Assembly (NCBI GenBank): GCA_025201345.1
Contig: JAIXMG010000001.1
Location: forward strand, 62,001-126,000
Origin: Thamnidium elegans
Taxonomy: Eukaryota; Mucoromycota; Mucoromycetes; Mucorales; Mucoraceae
Length of the DNA stretch: 64,000 nt
Reading direction: 5' to 3'
The notes below the pieces were generated by a model. That model saw only the letters and a list, made by a program, of their open reading frames with translations. It did not search any database and was not told the DNA's origin. Within the stretch, counting starts at the first letter, position 1; each line of letters opens with the position of its first letter. Positions 35,632-46,928 of the stretch are shown piece after piece. The position numbers and the translations under genes were made by a program.

Positions 35632-36632
35632 TCGCTAATTCAATCAACATATATCCCCCACCCCCTTTTTCATATCAATTCAAAAAAAAAAAAAACACTC
35701 TATGTAAATGTCACATGCAATCATTCAAAGAACTTAAAAAAACACTCAACTTCATCTTTTTTACTCTAAATCCTCCCCACTTGTACTCATTATATGCACT
35801 TCTCCCAACTCAAGCAAAAAGATATATACACATATATATTATTTATTCATTAGATCATTTTTTTTTTCAAAAAATAAAAATAAAAATTCAAGTATATACA
35901 TATATATTTATATATATATATATATATACAAATCATTGTAACATATTAAAAGTAATATCGCGATACTCCAACAGTTATTTACCTAAAACAAATTTTCGAT
36001 TTTCGGAATACGGAAAGACTGAGGATTTATTTTTACAAGGTTCAACACGTCTAACACATTGTAGTACACGATTTTTTTTTTGTGGACAGGCACGGGTTGA
36101 TGTTAGTAAGTGTTACCAATAAGAATAATATTGTTTGTTGTTGGTCTGGAACCAACAATTATTCATGTCGTGTTCTTGCAGTTTCTCTCTCTTTTTTATA
36201 ACAAGGAGTCGAGACTGGTAAGATATTGACAACATGTATAAGGAGTAAAATAAATGGGGAGAAAAAGCGAAATTTAATCTCAACGACCGTTGATCTTTTT
36301 AAACACGGGCCACATTTCCCTTCTAAAACCCAATTAAAAGATAAAGGGTAAGGGGAGGAGTGTATTATAGGGGCATAATATATATAAAAAAAGGGGAGGA
36401 GGGGATGTATTTATCACTCAGGGTCCTTATAAGCGCCAATGAATTAGAGTGTAAGTTCACGAGTTGTCATTGATAACAACTATGATGTAAAGAAAAGGGG
36501 TATTTCGTCAGTATATAATTACTTATTGTTTAATTGTGCCCCTTAATTAGTTGGTTTTTATATAAAAACTACATGATTTTTGTTATTGTTATTTATCTCT
36601 TTTCTTTCTTATTTAATATAGTAACAACAATA
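35632..36632. other. Intergenic region
   Basis: About 1 kb with no supported gene. ATATA microsatellite sequence lies at about 35890-35930. A short open stretch near 35950-36120 (NSYLPKTNFRFSEYGKTEDL) shows no recognisable motif. Purine-rich GGGGAGGAGGGG lies near 36391 upstream of the next gene. Confidence 0.35.
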
Positions 36633-37172
36633 ATGACTTATGATGGTGTAAAGAAAGAGGAGGAGGATGCTCTATTTCATAATGATATCTTACGTTGGCC
36701 ATCGGATTATCAACCACTGCAGGCAGTAGTTACTAATACTAATAATAACTCTAATAATAATAATGATTCTTCTACAACTATAATCACGACAAATCCTTCC
36801 TTAGCTCCTCCACCACCCATCTTAAATCCTTCAAAACAATATCATCCCGAATGGGGTGTTATCAAAGATCAAGATTTTCATCCGCTTACTCTTAAACATC
36901 AACGTGATTTAGAAAACTTGTATCAAACTGGTTCGGCTATACCTGACTTTTACTTTTGGCAGGCTAATTTAGGCGGTTACTGTATGGCTGACATGGTACA
37001 AGGTATGTCCTTCTTTTTTTTTTTATATATATATATAATAAGTTCTATTTTACTAATTGGTTAATTCAAAGGTATTGTTGTCTCTTCTGAAGGCGCTTTT
37101 GTACTTGAAAGAAAAATAGTAGAAGGTGCTCCTCATCCCGGCAGAAGAAAAAAAAAACGCGGTTTGGGATGA
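36633..37172 (+). CDS. Orphan basic-tailed protein, 156 residues
   Basis: Family not recognised. Exons 36633-37002 and 37072-37172 join as MVQ-GIVVSSEG; the intron has a TACTAAT branch-like string. The N-terminal third has an acidic stretch (KKEEEDALFHNDILRWPSDY), then an Asn/Ser/Thr low-complexity insert and a Pro-rich PPPPILNP. The better-conserved-looking part is EWGVIKDQDFHPLTLKHQRD through DFYFWQANLGGYCMADMVQG. It ends in a basic PGRRKKKRGLG that could be a nuclear localisation signal. No transmembrane segment or signal peptide. The start at 36633 is the first ATG after an upstream region full of stops, but an additional upstream exon cannot be excluded. Confidence 0.65.
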
Positions 37173-37830
37173 GAATTAATAAAGCTCAAAAAGAGCATTA
37201 CCCATCATCATGATTATAATGATCCATTCATGTAACAATTATAAAAACCTTTTTTTTATGTTTTTGTCTAAATTTTTTTTCGTGTTTTAATGCATATTAA
37301 CAAATGTTGGGGGGGGGGGGTATAAAACTGTTCGGCAAAAAGCCGAGATGTACATAATGTATATGTAAAAAAAAAAAAAAGAAAAAGAAAAGAGCCCTTA
37401 GTCTAAGTGATAGGAAATGACATGGAAAAAAAGGGTAAAAAGAAAGGAAGAAAAAATATAGTAAAGTTCTTACCGGTACTGTATCCTCACCCTTATTTTA
37501 AATTCAACGATAAAGTCAATTACGTTAAGTTTAATCCTGTTAAAGATACCCCCTTCCTTTCTCCTTAAAGAGCTGCTTGAAGTAATTTTTTTTTAAAAAA
37601 AAGGTCTCGGGAAAACAACATACTTGATTAAAAGTATTGCATTACAAATTCTAATACGTTTTTAACCCTCCAATCTATAATATTTAAAACGCACTATCGG
37701 ATTCAATTTAAAGTAAACTACTATGCGCATTTTACAACTGGATTTCGTACTGTTTATTTATTTTTTGCCAGAAGTAAAAATGGAAATCAGACGAATATTT
37801 AGAGAGGGTACGTGATGAGATGTATTCTGC

Positions 37831-37877
<47 letters not shown>

Positions 37878-39257
37878 TAACTAGTCTGTAATTATTGTCG
37901 GCAACTTCAGTTACAGCCTTTATCTCTATACCGCACGCGTATCCTTTTTTGAAATGCTGCATGATGAAGAGAGTGTAACTTAACAACAGCTTGCTAGATT
38001 TAATTTGTTAATAACTACTTGGGACACCCGGATATAACGGAATGAGACTGTGAAAAGATGAAAAGCTTATATAGATATTCTTGCTGACATATTTTTTATT
38101 GTTTGATAATAATCCCAATTATACTTGACAATTATAATTATGTAATGTATGAATTGAAATAAAGTACTTGAACGGCATTATGCTATCTAAATAAATGTTT
38201 GATACGAAAGGGTATATTATGATAAGTACGGTCGCGTTTTATTCAATAAATAACAATTAAGTGTATTCCTACTCATTATTCTAAGCAGCATCCTACATTT
38301 ATAAATTCAAGGACCCCTCAAAAGAAACTTCGAGAAGAGATGTGTGATATGCAAGACCTTTAATCCACCCAGCTATTGCGTCGATACCTACCAATGCTAG
38401 TCTTTTTTTACAGAAAAAAAAAAAAAAAAAAGGGGAATAAATCGCCTTTGAGATGCTTACTAGTTATCTCTTAAACACCTTGGTATTCCATCATAAAGAC
38501 ACTAAGTAATAATACATAGATAATAAAAAGAGAATATAAATCCTACGGTGATACCCTACTTCAATAAAATCTGGCATAAATATAGTAAATGTTTTTGTGT
38601 GGATCAAACCTTCGTTTCTTTTAGATACTGGTAGTATTATTATATATTTCGTAAGTATTTTTAACTGTTACATTACTTATAAATCGTTGTTTATTTTTAT
38701 TTTTCAATGTACTCTATACTTATATTCTGAAATAGTACATGTGTTAGAAAATTATATTATATTATTACTTGGAATAATCATCAAGAGAAAGTTATTGCAT
38801 ACATAGTAAGCAATTTTTTACTCTTGTTTGTAAGCCACAATAGTCACTTAACTTAGATACATAGTTATCCGGAACTACGAAAAAAAAAAAAAAAACTAAC
38901 ATATTCAAATATTTTAGAGCCATCATCTTTTAAAGTTCTTGCATGAATACGAAAGTTTGATGTGGAACCATTTTTCTTTAAAACTATTATCTATCCTCGG
39001 TCGTTTTGATGGTATAATATTTGTGAAAGTAATAAAGATAGAAAAAAAATGCTATAGACACACTCTTTATACGTAATGTTACTTCGAATTATGTCTTTGA
39101 AATCATATTGATACGCTATAGTATCTTCTATCATTATTTTCTCTATTACAAACTTAAACCCCCTCTCACAGATATATATATACATGTATATAACCTCGCA
39201 AAGTTTAAAAAAAAATTCTACTGAAATCAGTAGCTGCGTTTATTATTGTCGTTATTA
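37173..39257. other. Long intergenic region, no supported gene
   Basis: About 2.1 kb. It contains a run of 12 G at 37309-37320 and a T-run of 40 nt at 37836-37875. The rest is AT-rich sequence without protein-like frames. The region lies between convergent genes (orphan + and CK2 alpha -), so promoters are not required here. Confidence 0.4.
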
Positions 39258-39543
39258 TTATTGTTGTTGTTCTCTAATGGGAGCTACATACATAAAAAAA
39301 AAAAAAAAGTTAATAAACCAGTAAGTACACACACACAAACATATATATTTTTAAAATTTACCAAAATATGGGTGGTTCATTGCTTCCTTTGCAGTTGGTC
39401 TATCTTGATGATCATATTGTAATAATTGATCTAATAAATCAAATACTTCGGGTGACATGTACTTTTGGTTTTCGTTTGTAACAAACTTGTCCCAAGGCTT
39501 GACAGGGTATCTACAATATATATACATCAATATAATCACACAC

Positions 39544-39581
<38 letters not shown>

Positions 39582-40596
39582 CACTTTCCCATGATCTTTT
39601 GAATATGAGGATGTAACTTCAAATCATATTTCTTCAAATATTCATGTAATTTGTCGGTACCAATGACCTTAGCAATTTTAACCAATTGGTCGTAGTTATC
39701 AGTTCCACCAAAGAAGGGTTCCTTACGGAAGATCATGCCAGCAAGCATGCAACCGAAACTCCATAAATCTAAACTGTAGTCATAGTAATGGAAATCAACT
39801 AATAATTCAGGTCCCTTGAAACAACGCGATGCAACTCTAACATTATATTTTTCTCCGGGGTGATAGAAATCAGCCAAACCCCAATCAATTAAACGAATCT
39901 GTTCATAAAAAGTTAAAAGACTTGATCAGATATACTAACATAATTAGAATTCGTACCTGTTTTTTTTCATGATCAATCATAACATTATGAGGTTTAACGT
40001 CACGATGCATAATACCCATAGAATGACAGTAATCAAGAGCCTTCAAAAGTTCATACATGTAGTAACGAACATCCATATCGGTGAATCGAGGATAAAGAGC
40101 TCTAAAATCAGTATTATTTACATTTTCAAAAATTAAACAAGGAACTCTAGACTTGAGTATAGTTTAGTAACATTAATAAAATCAATAAAAAGATAGAATT
40201 TATTTACCTCGGGGTCACGAACGACATCCAATAAAGCAATAATATTAGGTCCTCCTGTCAAGTTTTGCAAGATCTTAATTTCTCTCTTAATCTTCTTCTT
40301 CTTTACAGGTTTCAATACTTTAATAACACATTGTTGTTGATTTAAAGTGTTTACTCCAGAAAAAACTTCAGAGTACTTTCCTCTACCAATCTTTTTATTA
40401 ATTTCATAAGCATCTTGAGATCTACAGGAAAAGAAAGAAAAAACTTTTTTTTTTAGCAGCCACTCTTGATAAAAAAAAACAGACACCAATTCTTATTATT
40501 TTACCCCCAAGTTACTTGAAGAAATTCATAATCGTAATATTCTTTAGGTTTGTTTGTATTGGCGTAAGGGTACGCTTTAGCAATACTATCCGACAT
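39258..40596 (-). CDS. Casein kinase 2 catalytic subunit alpha
   Basis: Constitutively active acidophilic Ser/Thr kinase of nucleus and cytosol. Six exons join in phase: 40596-40505, 40421-40208, 40151-39957, 39898-39585, 39510-39362 and 39283-39258, giving 329 residues. Key features: GRGKYSEVF glycine loop, CVIK Lys65, the basic [14 protein letters not shown] cluster typical of CK2 alpha, HRDVKPHN with Asp153, and DWG at 172-174 in place of DFG, which defines CK2. One oddity: the activation segment reads [12 protein letters not shown], with Cys193 where CK2 alpha normally has Tyr. The last exon is only 26 nt and follows a short intron with poly-T. A 33-nt poly-T lies in the intron at 39546-39578. 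Confidence 0.95.
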
Positions 40597-40887
40597 CTTT
40601 TTCCCCTTTTTTCGAGTAAGAGAAGAAAAAAAAGAATAAATTTTATTTTTTAAAAGGACCTGACATTTGACTTATGTGACTGTTAAATTATTATTTTCTG
40701 GTTAGAAAAATGGGGTGGGAGAGTATATTAATACAGTTTCCTTTAGACATTATGTCTATCGTATTAATAATAATCCATGTTTTTTTAAAAAAAAATAGGG
40801 TAAAAGTGGTACGATATTATTGCAAACGTACCACTATATTCCGAATTTGGTCTAGCTGACAGAGCATGCCAATTTTATTTATAAAAA

Positions 40888-42343
40888 TCAGTTAAGAGGT
40901 AATGGTATTTTTTCCTTTTTTCTAGCGTTCAAAGGAGTATGGGTTGGTAAAGGTATTTCTTCAATTTTTCTACATATAATAAAGATAAATACAATTATAA
41001 TAATATTTTATATAATATATATTACCTTTTATCACCAGCTTTAGCCTTTGATGTACTTCTTTTATTAGGTACGCTGAATTCTTCAAACCCATCTTGGATT
41101 AGTTTCTCTCGTTGTTTTGCTTTATTTTCAAATGCCTTCACTTTTTCTCGGACTTGATTTTCCATTAGTAACCTAACACCCAGTTTACTTTTACCAGCAT
41201 ATTGAGCTTTTGCAGATACCATGGTAATAATACCGCCTAATGCCAGTGCTGCTCCTCCTGTAGCTACGGCTGCACTTCCTAGAGCAAATCCACCTAATGC
41301 TGATAATCCACCTATTGCACCTGCTCCCCATCCAGCGGCCTCAACCTTTTTATTGGCACGTGGATCGAGTCTTTTTATTTATTTAAAAAGAAAGTCAATA
41401 TATAAATCGAAGTATCGTATAGATTGACTACTTACTTTACTAGAGTTTCTATCAATTCTTTTAAATAAGCAACATCTATTCTTAATTGACTAGGTACTTT
41501 ATCATCCATCTTTTCATGTTCTTCAATCCAAACTTCAGTACTTTGAATAATAGATCGTACTTGAGTAATGATTAACTCCAACTGATTATGAAACGATACA
41601 TCACTAAATTTAACGCTTGCTTGATACGTAGAATAAAGTGATAATGAAAGTACACTTGCTGCTACTGCTGAAGTCATAATAGCATTATTTGTAGTCGCAC
41701 TATTACTTACTTGATGATCATTCTCTTTTTCCTCCTTGAGTTTTTCTTCTTTCTTTTTTAACTTTTCCTTTTCTAATCTTTCTTTCATCTTTTCCTCCTC
41801 TTCTTTATCTTCAGAGGATGAAGACACGTTTTGTCTATTAAACCATCTTGATTTATTCTCTTGTCTTCTTCGTTCTCTCTCTTCTTGTTTAAATCGTTCA
41901 AATCGTTCTTCTTCTCGTTTATTTTCACTGATAGAACGCATATATTCATTACCGCATCGCACTATAAATTCGGATACAGCTTTGGTTCTTTCTGAAGTTA
42001 ATAAAGAGCTTAGATAACTTTTACTTGAAGAAGTTAAAAAACTTTTTGTCCATGAATCTTGCGCTTCAGAATGAATAGGTTTTTGATCCTACATTGTTTC
42101 TTTCTTTTTTAGAAAAAAAAAATACCGTTTTTTTTTTTAAAAAAAGTATTTGTTACCTTTTCTTCCTTGGGTAATTCTTGAAGAATATGAGGTGCAAAGT
42201 CAAGTAATGTTCTTATGGGCGCAGTAAAGTCTCCCGTTTCACGGTTGTAAAGTTCGCTAGGGAAATGGTAATCGTTGAAAAAAAACTAGAAATAGAAATA
42301 AGTACCATATACATGTACATGCTAATTCACTTACGGAAGCCAT
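40888..42343 (-). CDS. Orphan coiled-coil protein with glycine-rich hydrophobic segment
   Basis: No family recognised. Five exons join in phase: 42343-42335 (9 nt, MAS), 42285-42157, 42088-41436, 41370-41026 and 40969-40888, giving 405 residues. Order: N-terminal FFFNDYHFPSELYN segment; a long charged coiled coil rich in Glu/Lys/Arg (REEERFERFKQEERERRRQE to KEEKLKEEKEND); a hydrophobic patch (NAIMTSAVAASVLSLSLYS); a second helical part (FHNQLELIITQVRSIIQS); and a glycine-rich segment (AAGWGAGAIGGLSALGGFAL) of glycine-zipper type. It ends in a basic tail. The Gly segment could insert into membranes. A left-hand copy of a 1.8-kb inverted repeat begins only 106 bp upstream of its ATG. Confidence 0.72.
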
Positions 42344-45236
42344 GTACTAAATATGAAGAGAAGATATAAAACAAAAAAGTTATCATGACTAAAGATTTTG
42401 TTTTAATGCGTTCAAAATCTAGCCAATAGAATTGAAACAGATTTTTTTATGAGATTTGAGTAAAACAAAGCTTTATTTTATTTTAATAGTAATACATAAC
42501 TAAAAGTTAATGCTATTTACAAAAAAAAAAAAGTACAAGTAAATTTCATTCAAAACACCGGACTTTTCTGTTAGAAGATAAATATATATAATAATAGATA
42601 ACAACCAAGACATATAGAATAAACATATTTAAATGTTAACTTAAAAGTAAACGCCACCTAAACTATCAACCCAACAACGAAGAGAAACCACCTCAGATGG
42701 ATGGAACTCCTCTACCGATGGAACTACTATTCCAGCTACGTTGCCCATAAAAGACCCCCAAACTACGTTGTCTTATCTAATATGGAACTGGCTATTCGCG
42801 CACATCGGCTGCACTTTGATAGCTTACACGTGTAATTTTAGATATTACATTAAACACGAGTATGCCAAAATTTTGACTATAATCAACCATTAAGCATAGG
42901 AATCAACCAAAAGAGAGACCAAGTATTTTAGCAGACATCAACCCGCATAAATAAATTGTAAATAAACGCCAACCATAGCAATACTACCAGCAAAAAACCA
43001 GCGATAAAAAAAAACATGTAACTAGTAGAAGCCAGCCATAGACACCGGTTATAGCTAACATAATGGTATGAGCATCTTTGTCAAAGACTTGAAATAGGAT
43101 AAAGCGGCAGAAACCAGAGAGGAAACCAGAACAAACATCAGTATGTTTTTTTTTTTTTTGTATTGAGAATAAGCAGGGTATAGCCAAATTTTCTTAGAAA
43201 AAAAGAGCCAACAGATTAGGTGGTAGAGTAACATGAAATAGTTTTGCGCATCATTTTAATAGTACTTGATTAAAACTTCAGTAGCAGTAGTACCAGTGCA
43301 GAGTTTGAACATTACTTCAGAAGAACTTGAGTGTATTTTTTTTTTTTTTTTTTTTGATATTTTGAAAAAGAAAAGAGATTGGTGTTTATTAATTTGAAGA
43401 TTTGAGCCTTTTTATGGACTTTAGAAATAAGGAGGTGTAAACATATGACATGATGTAATATACTTAGACTGATAACAACCTAGAAAAACTACATGTTTCA
43501 GGATTTTTTTTGCTCTAAAGAGCTTTTTCATGTGGTTTAATTACCTATTTCCATAAATATTAAGCTTATTATCTTTTTCTTTATATAAAATAAATACTTT
43601 CACTTTCTTCTTTTTCTCACTTACTTTAGCAGTATTGCCTCATCCTAATATTTAAATATAAATCGATGCAGTTGAAAGGTGGTAACAAGTAACATAAGTT
43701 GAGAAGTAAAGGTGAAAAGAGTAAAAAGGAAAATAAAAAAAAGGAAAGGTTTGTCTAATTTGTACTACTTTCCCTTTTTTTTGCATGATTTGTTTACTTT
43801 GTCTTTTTCAAAAAAAAATTTTTTTTTTTTCATCAAGCTTCTAAATAAGACAGTTCCCATGAAAACATGAAATCATCTATCACCATTACATGAAAACCAT
43901 CTCCGATGTTTATATGATGGAGCCAGCTTTTTTTTTTTTTTCTTTTTTTCTAAACAGGACTTGTATGCCGCCTATATTTAAGACAGTTTGCTAAGCTATG
44001 TAGATTTTATTGACCTGTTTTATTAATAATTGTTATTTTAAAGAAAATCATACGTACCGATAAAAGAAAGTAATAAAATAAAATATAGCTATAAAAGAGA
44101 AAGATAAAAAAGAAAAAAGAAAAAAAGGGTTAAATAGTGGGAAAAAAAAAAAGAAAGAAGATTGCGACAAAACACATGACTCGATTAGTCTACTAATCTA
44201 ATAAAAAACAATATTTACAATAGGCAGTCAATAATCAACATATTTGTTTGGCGTTGAGCTGCTGTACAAGTGTATTTAAAAGCAACGCTTCCGTAGCTAT
44301 AAAGAAAACTGTCAAGACAATTTGAATGATTTAATTTGATGTAAAAATAATAGATAGTAATACGACAAGTAATAATAATAAGTTAACGTGTTAACTTGAT
44401 GCAATTTCGACGATCTTCCCTTTCTCTGTGTATTTACGTAAAAAAAAAATAGTATTATTGCATCGATAACAGCATTAATATAATTAACACCAGGAACAGG
44501 TTAATTGTAGTATAACCATATGAGATTTTAAGCGCAAGATAATTACCCAACGAAGTAGTTACAAAAGAAAATGTAATCGTCAATTGCGGAGTGTAATGTC
44601 AAAAAGATGATTAAAGTGCAATAGGTTGGATAAAGCTTTAAGATGATATCCTACTTCTAAATATCACATGTATAACAGCAACGTTATTAATAGACCCATT
44701 CTCTTAACTGATAGCATTATTATATGTTTGTCAAATGCGTTAGTAAATATACTCGAGTCATTCGCTTTCGGTTACTATGAACCATTCCTTTCTTTTGCTT
44801 AAGAATGTACAGGAAAACTATATTATTATTTTCTAAAGTTTTAATAACTATCAGATAATTAAAAAATCCGCTAACTTTTTCTACGGCAGTGTAAGAATGT
44901 AACGTTATGATTGGGGGATGTAATTTTTTTTTTTGGAAAAAAAATAGGCGGGCAATCCAGTAGTAGAGCAAAACGGAATATAAGAAATGCAATTTCCCCA
45001 ACATGTCGTGATATAACATACTGGTAGCCCTAATACTCGTTTTTTTTTTACAAGTAAATATGAGAACGCTTCTTAGTTAGTACTTACTTAAAGCTTTAAT
45101 TTTTAGTGCACTGACTTCTTTTTTTTCTTTTTTTTTTTAAAAAAAAAAACTTCCCATGGTGCGACATGAATTTAATACTTGACCGCGTTTTTTTTCTTTC
45201 TTTCTTTCTTTCTTTCTTCCCTAACACATACAGCAA
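42344..45236. other. Gene-poor region holding the left inverted-repeat copy
   Basis: Apart from the 1.8-kb repeat at 42449-44247, listed separately, 44248-45236 is AT-rich with no supported gene. A TTTC microsatellite at about 45195-45218 sits just before the ATG of the fructosamine-kinase-like gene. Confidence 0.45.
42449..44247 (-). repeat. Left copy of a 1.8-kb near-identical inverted repeat
   Basis: The reverse complement of this block reappears at 55621-57450. Compared segments agree apart from one substitution near the inner end, about 29 extra bp in the right copy (around 57385-57415) and a few homopolymer differences. The outer end matches at TATGAGATTTGAGTAAAAC and the inner end at CATATTTGT. 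It encodes, on the minus strand, a 67-residue hydrophobic frame at 43187-42984 (LFSIQKKKKHTDVCSGFLSG, HTIMLAITGVYGWLLLV). That frame appears to continue in another frame (FFFIAGFLLVVLLWLAFIYN), so it is probably a broken small membrane-protein gene. I recognise no transposase. Confidence 0.9.
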
Positions 45237-46184
45237 ATGACAGAAACATATATATCTTCTAAATTATATCAACTGAAGTTATGTAATTTAGTTTATAAAG
45301 TAAAGTCACTCTCTGGAGGATGTATCAGTAACGCCATGTGTTACTCGACGGATGCCGGAGATTTCTTTGTAAAGGTATAAAGTTTAATACGTTGTGTTCA
45401 AACCAAAAGAAAAATAAAAAAAAGCACCAATTAGACAAATACAAGGAAAAACGCATCACAATGGTTTCTAGCAGAATCGTTAGCCCTTGAACGTATTTAT
45501 AACGCGGTTCCAGGATTTGCGCCAAAACCTATCGATCATGGTCGTGGCGATGATCAAGCTTACATTATAACTGAATATATTCAAATGCAACCTAAAAGTT
45601 CACCAGAAATTCAACGAGCGTTAGGTAAAAAATTAGCACAACTTCACCATAGTACGGAAGAGGACAAGTTCGGATTTGATGTTACATCATTTTGTGGTAC
45701 GACCGAGTTAAATAACGCATGGTGCTGTGATTGGTCTCAATTTTTTAAAGGGCAACGTCTGGAACCATTGTTAAAACAAGTGCATGATCAAAATCAAGAT
45801 TTGGATAAATTAGGGAAACAGATATGTCAAGGTATGGATCGATGGTTAGGACCAGATGCTTTACCTAATGTAAAGTCTAGTTTATTACATGGTGATTTAT
45901 GGAACGGAAACTGGGCAGTTAAAACGCATGGTGATGATGGTCCTGTCATCTTTGATCCTGCTTCTTATTATGGACATCACGAGGCTGAGTTTGGTATTAT
46001 GAAGATGTTTGGTGGATTCACAAACGATTGTTTTGAAGCCTATGACGATTCCACGTACAATGATCAAGAGAAAAGACAAGATAGGTTAATTTTATATGAA
46101 TTATATCATCATTTAAATCACTTTGCAATGTTTGGTGGAAGTTATGGTAATAGTTGTGTTGAGTTGATGGAAAAGTTGGTTTAG
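45237..46184 (+). CDS. Fructosamine-3-kinase family protein (ketosamine kinase)
   Basis: Phosphorylates sugar moieties on glycated proteins so that they detach (deglycation). The family has the aminoglycoside-phosphotransferase fold. Exons 45237-45374 and 45435-46184 join as FFVK-TNTRKNASQWF and give 295 residues, close to the roughly 300 usual. Hallmarks are LSGGCISNAMCYS near the N-terminus, FFVK with the ATP-binding Lys46, the catalytic LLHGDLWNGNW (His198, Asp200) and the metal-binding FDPASYYGHHEAEFG (Asp220). The ATTAG acceptor at 45430-45434 is needed; a later CTAG acceptor breaks the frame. It lies inside the interval bounded by the 1.8-kb inverted repeats. Confidence 0.92.
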
Positions 46185-46928
46185 TTAAAATAAAGTTGGT
46201 CAAACGGGTACCGAAAATCGTTTTTTTAGATTACTCTCTCTTTTTTTTTTTATGTGTCAGCAGTGAGATAATATAGATAGCGTGTGTATAGTAGTAGAGC
46301 AAAAACAAGTTTCAGCTATACAGAGATAACAAAAATAAAAAATTCTGTAACTTTTGGTTGTAATCTATATAAAATAAAGAAGCGAGGTTGAAATGTATAT
46401 ATATATATATATATATATATATGAGGTATTCAAATATCGTTGTAATCAAGATTAAAGCTGCTTAAATTAACGGATGATTATAATATATAAAAAGATGTGG
46501 GTTTCATAACGCGTACCAAGTTTTAGGCTCAGCTATACTAAGGCTACTTTTTTTTTTTTTTGAATCATCCCCCCCCCCCCTGGCTTCTCACAGTCTAGTA
46601 GTACTAAATGTATTGGCGCGAAATATGTAAGAGATGTATGCAGTGTCTTTGATGATCTTGCAATGAAAAAAAAATGAAAAAAGGGATCACATGCACATAA
46701 CTTTGGGTGATCATTTTTTATTGTTCAAAAAGACTAGACAAAACGGTAAGAAGAGATTTATTTGTATTTGTATATTAATAATTTGACCCAATTTAATATG
46801 CAATGACCGTGCTACCAAAAAAATAAAATAATAATAATAATGGCAAAAAATAAAAATAATATTAAGAAGAATGTAAATGTAATGTAAATGTGAATATGTA
46901 CAATAATAATATTTATATATGTATATAA
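46185..46928. other. Intergenic region between convergent genes
   Basis: About 740 bp. It holds an AT dinucleotide microsatellite at about 46394-46422, a T-run at about 46549-46561 and a run of 10 C at about 46570-46580. No gene or RNA was recognised. Confidence 0.45.

Noticed and set aside
35715..36122. 135-codon plus-strand frame downstream of the zinc-knuckle gene
   Set aside because: Mostly Ile/Tyr/Phe low complexity from ATATA repeats; only the last third looks protein-like and it has no recognisable motif.
37732..37986. 84-codon minus-strand frame
   Set aside because: It runs through a 40-nt poly-T tract that encodes poly-Lys, and nothing else supports it.
38583..38806. 69-codon frame in the 37-39 kb intergenic region
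   Set aside because: Ile/Tyr/Phe-rich composition expected from AT-rich DNA, without gene signals.
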